Below are positions 55,748-63,580 of a stretch of DNA of 64,000 nucleotides, piece after piece. The translations under genes were made by a program, and so were the position numbers. Under the pieces are notes generated by a model, which did not search any database, was not told the origin of the DNA, and was given only the letters and a program-made list of their open reading frames with translations. The stretch is from IMG/VR virus record IMGVR_UViG_3300018876_000008, positions 62,001 through 126,000 of that record. The stretch is one strand, 5' to 3'. How positions within the stretch are numbered: the first letter of the stretch is position 1; every line of letters starts with the position of its first letter. The DNA is from a virus.

Positions 55748-57603
55748 CTGAATATAGTTATATGTCCCCTTTCTTCAATTATCAATGCACTATTTACTTT
55801 CTTACCTGTAACTACATAAACGTATAGCCCGTCAGAAACGTAATGATTTCCTCCATTCACACTTCCATCCCAATAAGGATAGTCGTCAAAATTATCACCA
55901 GTATTGTAATACACTTCATTTCCCCATCGGTTAAAAATTCTAAATTCAACGTTTTCCCAACAGTTTAAATCATAGATTAGTTTCCACACATCGTTAATTC
56001 CATCATTATTTGGTGTAAAAGTATTAGGAATATGGATAGTTGTCCAATCAGGACATATTAAACCTGGTGGGTCTTCATCACAAGGTAATCCCGTTTCACA
56101 GTCAATCCAAATTTCTTGTACAACATACTCGGTAACTGTGTCAGTTAGGTATATGTAATTATCAATAAAGACTGTATCTGTAAGATACTCTGTTATGTAA
56201 AGGGTGTCAGTTATGAATTCTGTTTCAGTTAAATAAATCGTATCTGTAACTACTTCTGTAATATACAGTGTGTCTATAATGTATTCTGTTTCTGTAATAT
56301 AGAGTGTATCTGTGACGTATTCTGTGATATATTCATAAACAGTATCTGTTACATACTCTGTTACATACTCAGTTATATATTCATAAACTGTATCCGTTAA
56401 GTAAATATAATTATCCACATACTCAATTAAAGTATCAGGTGGTGACTCAACATAAAGAGTGTCTATAATAGTATCAGTTATAAAGATAGAATCGATTTCA
56501 TAGATATAAGTTACCGTTTCAATTTCAATAGTATCTGGCTCACAAACCTCAGGACAGATTAAATCTTCTAATTCATCAGGATAGTAAACGGTAGTGTTAT
56601 TGTTACCCGTTACAATCTCATCATTAACATTATCAACAGTCATTGTAAAGAAACTACCTAATGCGTCATATTCAAAGAAAGGTGAGGTGAATTGTTGACC
56701 CTCACCTACAGGAATATCATACCCACCAAACATAGAATCATCAAAGCATTGATAGTAATCTTCATTCCATATCTCAATACAGTAATTTGTGATAGGTTCA
56801 TTACCGTAATTGTAAACGGTATAAGTTATTTGATATGAGGGAATATCACCAATACACCCTATTTCAAATTCTATATTATCAATAACAGCATCAGGGGCAT
56901 CGGGAGGACAATCAAAATCGGGAGAGGCTACTGCCGCACCGGGATTCTCATCTCTACATAGGTACCAAGAATTATTACAATTTTGGTCTTGATATGTATT
57001 TGGTGCGAAATCGGGATTAGTTGACGAACTTGCCCAACCTCCGTTTCCAACATACCAAGAAGAACCATAATTTACCTGCCACACAACAAATTCAATACAC
57101 TCATCTTCAGATAACCAATAATCTATTAAGTCATCACCACACTCGGCAAGTGGATATGGATATGTATCATAATCTCCAGGTGGGTTTAAAGGGATATTTA
57201 CAACATCTCCTGTTACTAAACCGTCTCCCATTATCTCTTCCTGAAAAGTAACAGACGCTGAAGGACTGTACCACCAACCCGGATGATTATTATCGGGATT
57301 CTGACCCAAGTAGTATCCATTAGCATCCCATCCTGGACTACATGGTGGTAATCCAAATGTTTCATTAAAATCTTCAATGACTTCATTATCGGGATTTATA
57401 GGTTCAGGAAGATGATAACCTATCTGTAATTGTGTAACTTTACCGTTTACACCACCAGGACCGTTTGATAAACATCCTAGTGAATTAATTACCTCAATGG
57501 TGACTTCGTATGTGTTAAGGTCAACAGCGGTAATTGCGACATCACATTGTCCTTGTATAAAAAAGGCATGTAGATATGCTATAAGAAATAATAGTCTTTT
57601 CAT
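55744..57603 (-). CDS. large T9SS type B protein with DTLYITE-type stalk repeats
   Basis: A 619-residue protein: signal peptide (1-19), N-terminal domain, a CARDB-like beta domain (about 245-340), a stalk (about 365-505) of recurring DTLYITE/DTVYEYITEYV units, then the CHU_C sorting domain (IHIPNTFTPNNDGINDVW, FRIFNRWGNEVYY). It overlaps the shorter paralogue by 4 bases. The stalk probably projects the N-terminal domains from the cell surface. Confidence 0.85.
   Translation of the reverse strand: MKRLLFLIAYLHAFFIQGQCDVAITAVDLNTYEVTIEVINSLGCLSNGPGGVNGKVTQLQIGYHLPEPINPDNEVIEDFNETFGLPPCSPGWDANGYYLGQNPDNNHPGWWYSPSASVTFQEEIMGDGLVTGDVVNIPLNPPGDYDTYPYPLAECGDDLIDYWLSEDECIEFVVWQVNYGSSWYVGNGGWASSSTNPDFAPNTYQDQNCNNSWYLCRDENPGAAVASPDFDCPPDAPDAVIDNIEFEIGCIGDIPSYQITYTVYNYGNEPITNYCIEIWNEDYYQCFDDSMFGGYDIPVGEGQQFTSPFFEYDALGSFFTMTVDNVNDEIVTGNNNTTVYYPDELEDLICPEVCEPDTIEIETVTYIYEIDSIFITDTIIDTLYVESPPDTLIEYVDNYIYLTDTVYEYITEYVTEYVTDTVYEYITEYVTDTLYITETEYIIDTLYITEVVTDTIYLTETEFITDTLYITEYLTDTVFIDNYIYLTDTVTEYVVQEIWIDCETGLPCDEDPPGLICPDWTTIHIPNTFTPNNDGINDVWKLIYDLNCWENVEFRIFNRWGNEVYYNTGDNFDDYPYWDGSVNGGNHYVSDGLYVYVVTGKKVNSALIIEERGHITIFR
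56120..56420 (-). repeat. degenerate tandem repeats encoding the stalk
   Basis: Imperfect direct repeats of the order of 24-48 bases (a form of gaTACacactgtatctgt on the plus strand), each encoding D-T-[LVI]-Y-[IEL]-[ITL]-E. About ten copies. Confidence 0.7.
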
Positions 57604-57755
57604 TAATGGAAAGTTTAGTTGTTTTATATAAGAATCGTATGTCTAATTTTTAATTTGTAGAAGATTATAATTAAAAAGTTAGACAAGTATAACAGTGTTT
57701 CCTATAAATATATAACTAAACTTGTTAATACTATACTTTTTTAACACTAAAAAAG

Positions 57756-58043
57756 TTAAATTGTTAACATAACTAGAGCTCTATCAAAATCTGCAAACTC
57801 TTTATAGGTTTTGGCTCTACGAACGGTATTAGGGTTTACACGAAGACGAACATGTGTAGGGTATTTTTTTTCAGACTCTTTCCTTTCTCTATTAACTTTA
57901 GAAATTGCCTCACGTTTAGTTTTTGCCCAAACATTATTACCCCCTGTGGTTGGTTGGAAGTCTTTATTTCCCGTTGTCCCTGCGGGTGCTTCCAACCAAC
58001 CAAACATATAAAGGTTCTCACCTTTTTGATTCTTGTATGCCAT
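57756..58043 (-). CDS. 95-residue hypothetical protein
   Basis: Basic; MYMFGWLEAPAGTTGNKDF-like start and a Lys/Arg-rich helix (WAKTKREAISKVNRERK). Preceded by a small gene. Not recognised. Confidence 0.6.
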   Translation of the reverse strand: MAYKNQKGENLYMFGWLEAPAGTTGNKDFQPTTGGNNVWAKTKREAISKVNRERKESEKKYPTHVRLRVNPNTVRRAKTYKEFADFDRALVMLTI

Positions 58044-58051
58044 ATTACTAC

Positions 58052-58231
58052 TTAGTTTAAAATTGATTTACCCAATACCAAAGGAGATGCGTCAGGATGC
58101 GACGATACTAAAAAGCAATTATCTCTTTCAGTAATGTAAAGTGTTTTGTTTTTGAACATTTTGTAGTTGTTGTATGCGTACTCCTCAACTTTTGATTTCA
58201 CTTCCGGTGCGATTGTTTCTTCTTTACCCAT
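58052..58231 (-). CDS. 59-residue hypothetical protein
   Basis: MGKEETIAPEVKSKVEEYAY onward, ends SPLVLGKSILN. Eight bases upstream of the 95-residue gene. No match recognised. Confidence 0.5.
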   Translation of the reverse strand: MGKEETIAPEVKSKVEEYAYNNYKMFKNKTLYITERDNCFLVSSHPDASPLVLGKSILN

Positions 58232-58318
58232 GATTTTTAATTTTTAAATGTTTAACTGTTTTGATGATACAAATATAAGTAATAATTCTTTAAGTTTTAC
58301 TAAAAATATTATTTTTTT

Positions 58319-58456
58319 TTAAATTCCTATAACAACTTCTTTATTAATCCAACCTACACATAATTCTAAATCACCATTTAGAAATCTATCGTAAGTTATT
58401 TTGATATATGGTATAATATAAATTTGAGATACTATAGTTGATATTGATATTTTCAT
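58319..58456 (-). CDS. 45-residue hypothetical protein
   Basis: MKISISTIVSQIYIIPYIKI then a polar end; four bases after the membrane-protein gene. Tentative. Confidence 0.4.
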   Translation of the reverse strand: MKISISTIVSQIYIIPYIKITYDRFLNGDLELCVGWINKEVVIGI

Positions 58457-58460
58457 AATT

Positions 58461-58760
58461 TTAAAATAAAAGTGTTAAATAATAAGCTAATTTATATCCT
58501 ACAAACGCCCCTATTGCGGTTGGTACGGGAAATATGATAAATTTACCTAAACTTGTCACGTATTTAGGTCTATTAACTACTCTCCCTAAGAAAAAATAGT
58601 AAATCATATAACCTAATAGTACTAATATATCTACTCTTTCCGCAATAAAAACAACTAATATTGCCCCAAGTAGACCAAATATAAAGTTATCCAAAACAGC
58701 AGTTGTTAATTCGATTGTTGGTGTTTCTCGATACTCTTCTTGTATTTTTTTAAGACTCAT
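58461..58760 (-). CDS. small membrane protein
   Basis: A 99-residue protein with three hydrophobic segments (about 26-41, 46-60, 75-97). A TTATTTATAATG motif precedes the start, similar to the phage promoter motif. Encoded beside the tRNA-Thr gene. Function unknown. Confidence 0.6.
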   Translation of the reverse strand: MSLKKIQEEYRETPTIELTTAVLDNFIFGLLGAILVVFIAERVDILVLLGYMIYYFFLGRVVNRPKYVTSLGKFIIFPVPTAIGAFVGYKLAYYLTLLF

Positions 58761-58775
58761 TATAAATAAATTTTG

Positions 58776-58849
58776 AGCTTCCTGAGGGACTCGAACCCAC
58801 GACCTGCTGATTACAAATCAGCTGCTCTAGCCAACTGAGCTAAGGAAGC
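58776..58849 (-). tRNA. tRNA-Thr (anticodon TGT)
   Basis: Full cloverleaf: acceptor GCTTCCT/AGGAAGC, D arm GCTC...GAGC, anticodon loop TTTGTAA within GCTGA/TCAGC, T arm GTGGG-TTCGAGT-CCC. No CCA encoded. Confidence 0.9.
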
Positions 58850-58852
58850 TTT

Positions 58853-59068
58853 TTATACTAATTTCCATTTTTTGGCAGATTTGACTATCGCCTCTTCATT
58901 TGTTAAATTTGGTTCCTCTCTAATTATATCCATTGCAGTATACATTATTTGACCCTTTAATCCTTTTTTACTTGCTAAGTCTAAAACGTCAACATAATAA
59001 TTAGGGTCAAATTTTGGTAGTGTACCGTCTTCTTCCATGTCTGCAATTTTACTAAGTATATTACCCAT
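58853..59068 (-). CDS. 71-residue hypothetical protein
   Basis: MGNILSKIADMEEDGTLPKF onward, with a helical C-terminus (EEAIVKSAKKWKLV). The start is at 59068, 22 bases after a TATATTTG promoter. Not recognised. Confidence 0.55.
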   Translation of the reverse strand: MGNILSKIADMEEDGTLPKFDPNYYVDVLDLASKKGLKGQIMYTAMDIIREEPNLTNEEAIVKSAKKWKLV

Positions 59069-59090
59069 AAATGTTTTTTTTATTAGAGTA

Positions 59091-59121
59091 CAAATATATG
59101 ATAAATGCATGAAAAAACCAA
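59091..59121 (-). promoter_or_regulatory. Bacteroidota-type promoter (minus)
   Basis: TTG (59119-59121), 20 bases, TATATTTG (59091-59098). Drives the 71-residue gene and the tRNA-Thr. Confidence 0.6.
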
Positions 59122-59199
59122 CATTAAGTATAAAAAAGTTACCTAATGATGGTTTTTTACTGCATAATTAAAAAAGTGAATTCTTTAACGGTTTATTGA

Positions 59200-59535
59200 T
59201 TATCCGTTAATGACGGAATTATTGTTTTCATCTAATTGTCTATAAATTTCTGATACGTGTTCGCTCATAATATTTATAGTTTTATCAACTCTACTGTCAA
59301 TATGACTATAAAGTCTCTCATTCTCTTCTTTACAATTACGGTCAATGTTATTCCCAAAATCATAAAGTTCAGAACTTCTTTTCTCCAAATCCATATGGGT
59401 ATATTCCAATTCTTTTTGGAGTAGGTTTATTTCCTCTTTCAAGGACTTTGTTGTCAAATAATTCACAAACGTACCCACAACCATTAATAATACAATGACT
59501 GCACATACACCTAAAATAAATGATGTTATTTCCAT
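59200..59535 (-). CDS. membrane-anchored coiled-coil protein
   Basis: A 111-residue protein: one membrane helix (about 5-28), then a long coiled coil (about 31-100; EEINLLQKELEYTHMDLEKR). The layout fits a Rz-type spanin or a structural tether, but no other spanin mark is seen. Confidence 0.55.
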   Translation of the reverse strand: MEITSFILGVCAVIVLLMVVGTFVNYLTTKSLKEEINLLQKELEYTHMDLEKRSSELYDFGNNIDRNCKEENERLYSHIDSRVDKTINIMSEHVSEIYRQLDENNNSVING

Positions 59536-59582
59536 AATTTCTAATTTTTAATTTAAATTTTATGTCAAAGAACTCACCTCGT

Positions 59583-59663
59583 TGGAGAGGAGGGACTCGA
59601 ACCCCCAAGGTCGAAAGACGGCAGATTTACAGTCTGCTGAGCCAACCAATTGCTCAACTCTCC
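59583..59663 (-). tRNA. tRNA-Tyr (anticodon GTA)
   Basis: Acceptor GGAGAG/CTCTCC, anticodon loop CTGTAAA in a 5-bp GCAGA/TCTGC stem, a long variable arm (type II), T arm GGGGG-TTCGAGT-CCCTC. Discriminator A, no CCA. Confidence 0.9.
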
Positions 59664-59669
59664 ATTTAA

Positions 59670-59792
59670 TTATTTAAATTTTGATTTAATGAACAGGTAG
59701 AGACTTTCGAAGATATGATACAACAATAATCCAACCATCCACGATACTAAACCAAATACTAATGATGCAATAATAAATCTAAATATTTCCAT
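59670..59792 (-). CDS. 40-residue membrane peptide
   Basis: MEIFRFIIASLVFGLVSWM continues as a hydrophobic helix, then FIKSKFK. Between tRNA-Tyr and tRNA-Ser. A longer frame reads through the tRNA and is not real. Confidence 0.45.
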   Translation of the reverse strand: MEIFRFIIASLVFGLVSWMVGLLLYHIFESLYLFIKSKFK

Positions 59793-59824
59793 GATTTTAT
59801 TTTTTTTATAGTTTAAGAGTTTAG

Positions 59825-59909
59825 CGGAAGATGTAGGATTCGAACCTACGGTACATTGCTGTACGCTGGTTTTCAAGACCAGTGCATTCGACCACTCTGC
59901 CAATCTTCC
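59825..59909 (-). tRNA. tRNA-Ser (anticodon TGA)
   Basis: Acceptor GGAAGAT/ATCTTCC with discriminator G, anticodon loop CTTGAAA, a long variable arm and T arm GTAGG-TTCGAAT-CCTAC. Confidence 0.9.
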
Positions 59910-59914
59910 GTCTG

Positions 59915-59988
59915 TGGACCTTGTAGGGCTCGAACCTACGACCTACGCATTATGAGTGCGGTGCTCTAACCAACTGAGCTAAAAGTCC
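59915..59988 (-). tRNA. tRNA-Met (anticodon CAT)
   Basis: Acceptor GGACTTT/AAGGTCC, anticodon loop CTCATAA, T arm GTAGG-TTCGAGC-CCTAC. Could be an elongator Met or a lysidine-modified Ile tRNA; elongator form is more likely from the acceptor stem. Confidence 0.85.
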
Positions 59989-60011
59989 GTTATTCAAAAA
60001 TATCTACTCCA

Positions 60012-60083
60012 CTTAGACTCCGTCTTTCGACTTGTAGGCGTGAGATTTGACGCCTCGTTGTTCGGTTGTTAAACCTATCTAAG
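60012..60083 (-). ncRNA. small non-tRNA cloverleaf
   Basis: Between tRNA-Met and the tRNA-like gene. On the minus strand: closing stem CTTAGA/TCTAAG, arm GGTT-taac-AACC, arm AGGCGT-8-ACGCCT, arm GTC-GAAA-GAC. It is tRNA-sized, but has no TTCRANY T loop and no acceptor-like start. The GAAA (GNRA) loop on this strand suggests an RNA. Confidence 0.4.
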
Positions 60084-60087
60084 AGCG

Positions 60088-60205
60088 GGGGAGTAGGGGA
60101 TTCGAACCCCCACCTCTTCTCAACAAGCCTAATCGTATCTCGTAACTAGTATGATATTTTCGGCCTTATAGTTGGAGCGTCGTACCACTTTGACTAACTC
60201 CCCGT
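60088..60205 (-). tRNA. tRNA-like RNA with oversized anticodon arm
   Basis: Acceptor GGGGAGT/ACTCCCC, short D arm (GTC...GAC) and a perfect T arm (GGGGG-TTCGAAT-CCCCT), but 118 bases long. In place of an anticodon arm is a long hairpin: CTCCAAC with GTTGAG, continuing AAGGCC with GGCTT, apex about 32 bases. No standard anticodon loop is visible. Could be an intron-bearing tRNA, a degenerate tRNA or a tRNA mimic. Confidence 0.55.
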
Positions 60206-60211
60206 ATTTAG

Positions 60212-60285
60212 TACACCCATCAGGATTCGAACCTGAGACCGTCTGCTTAGAAGGCAGATGCTCTATCCAGCTGAGCTATGGGTGC
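60212..60285 (-). tRNA. tRNA-Arg (anticodon TCT)
   Basis: Acceptor GCACCCA/TGGGTGT, anticodon loop CTTCTAA in TCTGC/GCAGA stem, T arm TCAGG-TTCGAAT-CCTGA. Discriminator A. Confidence 0.9.
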
Positions 60286-60295
60286 ATGTGAAAAA

Positions 60296-60352
60296 GATAG
60301 GGTTCTTTTTTAAAGTTACATAGTTCCAACGCGTATTGTGTAACTCCCTATC
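60296..60352 (-). other. structured spacer between tRNA-Arg and tRNA-Leu
   Basis: GATAGGG/CCCTATC (7 bp) encloses AGTTACA/TGTAACT (7 bp). Two-stage hairpin, perhaps a processing signal or small RNA. Confidence 0.4.
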
Positions 60353-60357
60353 TATAG

Positions 60358-60443
60358 TACCCGGAGACGGGCTCGAACCGTCACGGACCGTTCGGTCCAA
60401 CAGATTTTAAGTCTGTCGTGTCTACCAATTCCACCATCCGGGC
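60358..60443 (-). tRNA. tRNA-Leu (anticodon TAA)
   Basis: Acceptor GCCCGGA/TCCGGGT, anticodon loop CTTAAAA in CAGA/TCTG stem, long variable arm (GGACCG-AA-CGGTCC), T arm GACGG-TTCGAGC-CCGTC. Confidence 0.9.
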
Positions 60444-60549
60444 ATGTGGTACTAATTTATAATTTCAAATAACGTTTTTGTCTTTCAACAATGTAAATGT
60501 ACGATACAAAAGATTAAGTAACAACTATTTTTTTAAAATAATTTAATTG

Positions 60550-60623
60550 TAGGGATGGAGGGACTTGAACCCCCGACCTTGACTATATAAGAGTCCTGCT
60601 CTAACCAACTGAGCTACATCCCC
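60550..60623 (-). tRNA. tRNA-Ile (anticodon TAT)
   Basis: Acceptor GGGGATG/CATCCCT, anticodon loop CTTATAT (anticodon TAT, decoding AUA), T arm GGGGG-TTCAAGT-CCCTC. Suits an AT-rich genome using AUA. Confidence 0.85.
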
Positions 60624-60679
60624 ATGTTGAAAACACCTATATTTTATGTAGAGGTGCAAAACTCGATTTGTATTGGTGG

Positions 60680-60752
60680 TGACCCCTCAGGGGTTCGAAC
60701 CCTGGACCCTCACATTAAAAGTGTGATGCTCTACCAGCTGAGCTAAGAGGTC
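60680..60752 (-). tRNA. tRNA-Lys (anticodon TTT)
   Basis: Acceptor GACCTCT/AGGGGTC, anticodon loop CTTTTAA in CACA/TGTG stem, T arm CAGGG-TTCGAAC-CCCTG. Discriminator A. Confidence 0.9.
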
Positions 60753-60814
60753 AATTTACCGAATACTGTGTCGTTACTTAATCCCGATGTCAAAGAACAC
60801 TACTAATATAAAAT

Positions 60815-60848
60815 AAGAAACCCAAACATTTCTGTTCGGGTCTCTTCT
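60815..60848 (-). terminator. hairpin before the tRNA array
   Basis: Minus strand AAGAGACCCGAAC pairs with GTTTGGGTTTCTT (13 bp including G-T pairs), followed by ATTTTAT. It lies between the promoter at 61005 and the tRNA-Lys gene, so it may be an attenuator or RNA-processing site rather than a full terminator. Confidence 0.5.
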
Positions 60849-61004
60849 TCTTCATAGCTTTAAGTCTATTTTTATTATATCATGTTTACCGAACTTTTAC
60901 ATAATATTATAGAACCTTATTATTGATAAGCTTCTTAATATTGATATGTATGTTTTCGATTTGTACATTTTAAAATAGTCTTTTAATTGTCTGTTTGTAT
61001 ACTA

Positions 61005-61035
61005 CAAATATACTCCATTTATTTCTATTGTCAAA
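61005..61035 (-). promoter_or_regulatory. Bacteroidota-type promoter upstream of the tRNA array
   Basis: TTTG (61032-61035), 19 bases, TATATTTG (61005-61012) on the minus strand. It faces the tRNA genes with about 250 bases of leader. Confidence 0.7.
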
Positions 61036-61036
61036 T

Positions 61037-61417
61037 TTATTTTGAGATATTTCTTCTTCTAAACCAAATTTTTGCACCAAATACTACTAATGTAATAAAC
61101 ACAAGACCGATAAGGAGGAAGAAACCACGATATGAATCTGTAGGTGAAAGTTCGTAAGTTAGTAAAGTCCATCCTGAAATGTAACCAAACCACAAAGTGA
61201 CCCAAATAAAATCAGGAATTCTCTTAGTTTTTTTCTCAATCTTTAAAACTCTTTCATCATGTACTACACGACTAAGTGCGTCCTGTAAATCTTTACCATA
61301 TGCGGGTACGGTCTCAAATGTACCGTCTATATTTTGAATAGTAACTTCATACTTCAACCATCCTTCAAAAGTTTCACTTTCCTTTCTAAGTTCAACTTGA
61401 ACCGCCTTTCTTTTCAT
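61037..61417 (-). CDS. small membrane protein
   Basis: A 126-residue protein. N-terminal beta region (about 1-60), then two hydrophobic helices (about 70-87 and 96-115), ending RRRNISK. Function unknown. Last gene before the tRNA promoter. Confidence 0.6.
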   Translation of the reverse strand: MKRKAVQVELRKESETFEGWLKYEVTIQNIDGTFETVPAYGKDLQDALSRVVHDERVLKIEKKTKRIPDFIWVTLWFGYISGWTLLTYELSPTDSYRGFFLLIGLVFITLVVFGAKIWFRRRNISK

Positions 61418-61435
61418 AATATTATATTTTTTACT

Positions 61436-61558
61436 TTAACTTAATCTAAAACCTATAAACCATAAATCAACTCTAAAAAATTTATTTCCTTTATTTAATC
61501 CAAAACCAATACGTAACATACGATTTTGTTTATCTAAAATTATTTTAGTTAGTTTCAT
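61436..61558 (-). CDS. 40-residue basic peptide
   Basis: MKLTKIILDKQNRMLRIGFG onward; starts on the base of the preceding gene's stop. Lys/Arg-rich. Confidence 0.45.
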   Translation of the reverse strand: MKLTKIILDKQNRMLRIGFGLNKGNKFFRVDLWFIGFRLS

Positions 61559-62172
61559 TAATTTATGATTCTACCATCTTGAGTATAAATTTCTACCGTT
61601 GCTGCTTTACCCATATTATCCATCCATTCATGAATTTCTAAGAGTTGGTCTTTGAAGAAAATTCTAGAAACAAAATCCCATTCACCGTCAGGTGTGTCAA
61701 TAGAACCTCCCATAACCGAGAAATCCTGTGCAACCGGAATTTGTTCTGATTCAAACATCATTTCGTAAATCCCTCCTTTTTGTTCATCAATAATGAGTAA
61801 AACATGTTCGACACCATCGTCACGATAATGAGGAGATGCTAGAAAAGATTGGTACGGGTACATCTCGTCTACATCTCCAACATTCTCATATTCATCACCT
61901 AAGTCTTTTTCCTCAAATTCGGCAACTACATTATCATTTTCATCTATAACTTTAAAAAAAAGTCTACCGTTATAAAATGGTGCGGACATTTGGAACATAT
62001 CGGGGTCCCACATATCATCTATAATATCATCCTCCATAAGGTGCCTAACTTCCCATAGTTCGTCACTATTATTATCTCTCATAAGGATATCCACCTTTTC
62101 TAATTGTTCATCATTTAAAGAATGTGCCACGGATTCCATAGACCATCCATAAACTTCCAACTTGTACTTCAT
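61558..62172 (-). CDS. acidic hypothetical protein
   Basis: A 204-residue, Asp/Glu/Met-rich protein. RHLMEDDIIDDMWDPDMFQ is a strongly acidic stretch. Not recognised. Three genes downstream of the phosphoesterase operon start. Confidence 0.6.
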   Translation of the reverse strand: MKYKLEVYGWSMESVAHSLNDEQLEKVDILMRDNNSDELWEVRHLMEDDIIDDMWDPDMFQMSAPFYNGRLFFKVIDENDNVVAEFEEKDLGDEYENVGDVDEMYPYQSFLASPHYRDDGVEHVLLIIDEQKGGIYEMMFESEQIPVAQDFSVMGGSIDTPDGEWDFVSRIFFKDQLLEIHEWMDNMGKAATVEIYTQDGRIIN

Positions 62173-62184
62173 TTTGATTTACTG

Positions 62185-62877
62185 TTAATTTAAAAATTTA
62201 ATTTGATTTGTATTTGGGTCCCAATCCACTGTTAAGGGTTTGTTTTTAAAAATATAATCTTCACCCAATACTGAAGCGTTAATGTAATGGGTTCCATTAT
62301 CGAACTTATAACCGTATCCGCTATGAATATGGCCAAAAACGTGTATCTTAGGTTTAACGACCTTTAAACGTTCTGCCAATAGTTCACAACCAAGATTATC
62401 ATATCGACCTACTACAGTATCTAAACATCCTTTAGGGGGTCCATGAGTGATAAGAATATCAATATCATTAGGTATGATACTCCATTTATGTTTTAATTCT
62501 TCACTGTTACGTGGTAGATTAAAAGCCCAATTGTAGAACTCAGGTTGCCATGGAGTTCCCCATACTTTTACTGATGACTGATAATCGTCCCCAATAATTT
62601 GTAAGTCATCTTCAAGATAACTTACATTAAGGTAATTAGAAACAATTTCTTTAGCCAATTTAGGGTTATCCTCAAACATAAGGTCATGATTACCTGCAAT
62701 AACAATTTTATTTGTGTAATTCTCTAAATCATTAAACCAATCCATAAAACCATCAACCTCATGTTCATAACCTCGTGAAGTAAAATCACCCGCATGGATT
62801 AGTAAATCACCACCTGGTAATTGAGATGTCACTTGACGATGTTTCGTGTGTGTATCGGATATGAATGTGATTTTCAT
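62185..62877 (-). CDS. calcineurin-like metallophosphoesterase
   Basis: A 230-residue protein. FISDTHTKH, LIHAGDFT, VIAGNHD, LITHGPPKG and VFGHIHSGYG are the five metal-binding blocks of the two-metal phosphoesterase family. Start at 62877; a longer frame to 62904 is less likely. Substrate unknown; nucleic acid or cyclic nucleotide are both possible. Confidence 0.85.
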   Translation of the reverse strand: MKITFISDTHTKHRQVTSQLPGGDLLIHAGDFTSRGYEHEVDGFMDWFNDLENYTNKIVIAGNHDLMFEDNPKLAKEIVSNYLNVSYLEDDLQIIGDDYQSSVKVWGTPWQPEFYNWAFNLPRNSEELKHKWSIIPNDIDILITHGPPKGCLDTVVGRYDNLGCELLAERLKVVKPKIHVFGHIHSGYGYKFDNGTHYINASVLGEDYIFKNKPLTVDWDPNTNQIKFLN

Positions 62878-62914
62878 TTTATTTCTTTTGGCTAATATAA
62901 ACATAGAATTTTAA

Positions 62915-63514
62915 TTAATAAAACTTTTCTTTTAATTTTTGTTTTTTCACCATAGATTTTAAAAGGTTAACATAATTATCCGCTTCAGCATATGATTTAT
63001 CTAAGTATATATAATATTCTTCTTCAGTTTTTATTGTGGAAAGATACCTACATTGATAAAAGGCGTAGTCGTAGACAGATTCTCTCCAGTGAACATAAAA
63101 TGCGTGATTATATTGTGTTCCTTTTGATGTGTGTACTCTAACTTTAGCTTCTTTCATACCGAATAGATTGTGGTTCTCTAAAAAGATTTTAGACTTATAG
63201 TGTCCACTCTCCAACTGAGCTTGGGCTAAAACAATATGAGGAAATTTAACGTTTAGGGATTTTAATAATAAAATTAATTTTTCTTCAGAAAAATCATTTA
63301 GAGTGTCTTTAACATTAAGGACAACAATATCAGATTCTATATTATCTAAATTGTTTAAGTTGGTAGGTGTACTACATTTATTATTAGTTAAAAAATATAC
63401 AGATAACAAGAATAATATACTTAATATTGGTATTAAAAATTTAAATGTATTAATTTTTTTGAATTGTAATGTTTTACTACAATAATAGTATAATTCTTTT
63501 TTATTTAATTTCAT
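62915..63514 (-). CDS. glucosaminidase (GH73)-like membrane-anchored protein
   Basis: A 199-residue protein with an N-terminal membrane anchor (about 22-45). IVLAQAQLESGHYKSKIFLENHNLFGMK (Glu in the L-E-S-G motif) is the GH73/FlgJ active-site pattern. It would cleave the glycan backbone at N-acetylglucosamine, complementing the lysozyme and M23 enzyme. Confidence 0.75.
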   Translation of the reverse strand: MKLNKKELYYYCSKTLQFKKINTFKFLIPILSILFLLSVYFLTNNKCSTPTNLNNLDNIESDIVVLNVKDTLNDFSEEKLILLLKSLNVKFPHIVLAQAQLESGHYKSKIFLENHNLFGMKEAKVRVHTSKGTQYNHAFYVHWRESVYDYAFYQCRYLSTIKTEEEYYIYLDKSYAEADNYVNLLKSMVKKQKLKEKFY

Positions 63515-63580
63515 ATTTTTAGCTCATTAATTTTAAAAATAAGGCCCATTTAAATTAATAAATGAGCCGTAATGTTTAAT

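Noticed and set aside
56100-56440. Tandem repeats considered as a CRISPR array
   Set aside because: They are in-frame coding repeats of a secreted stalk with no unique spacers of constant length.
59793-59903. 77-residue frame over tRNA-Ser
   Set aside because: Its first 37 codons are the tRNA-Ser gene; only the 40-residue C-terminal part from 59792 is kept.
60863-60950. A 23-residue and a 21-residue minus-strand frame before the tRNA array
   Set aside because: Very short, no conserved features, and one lies in the hairpin before the array.
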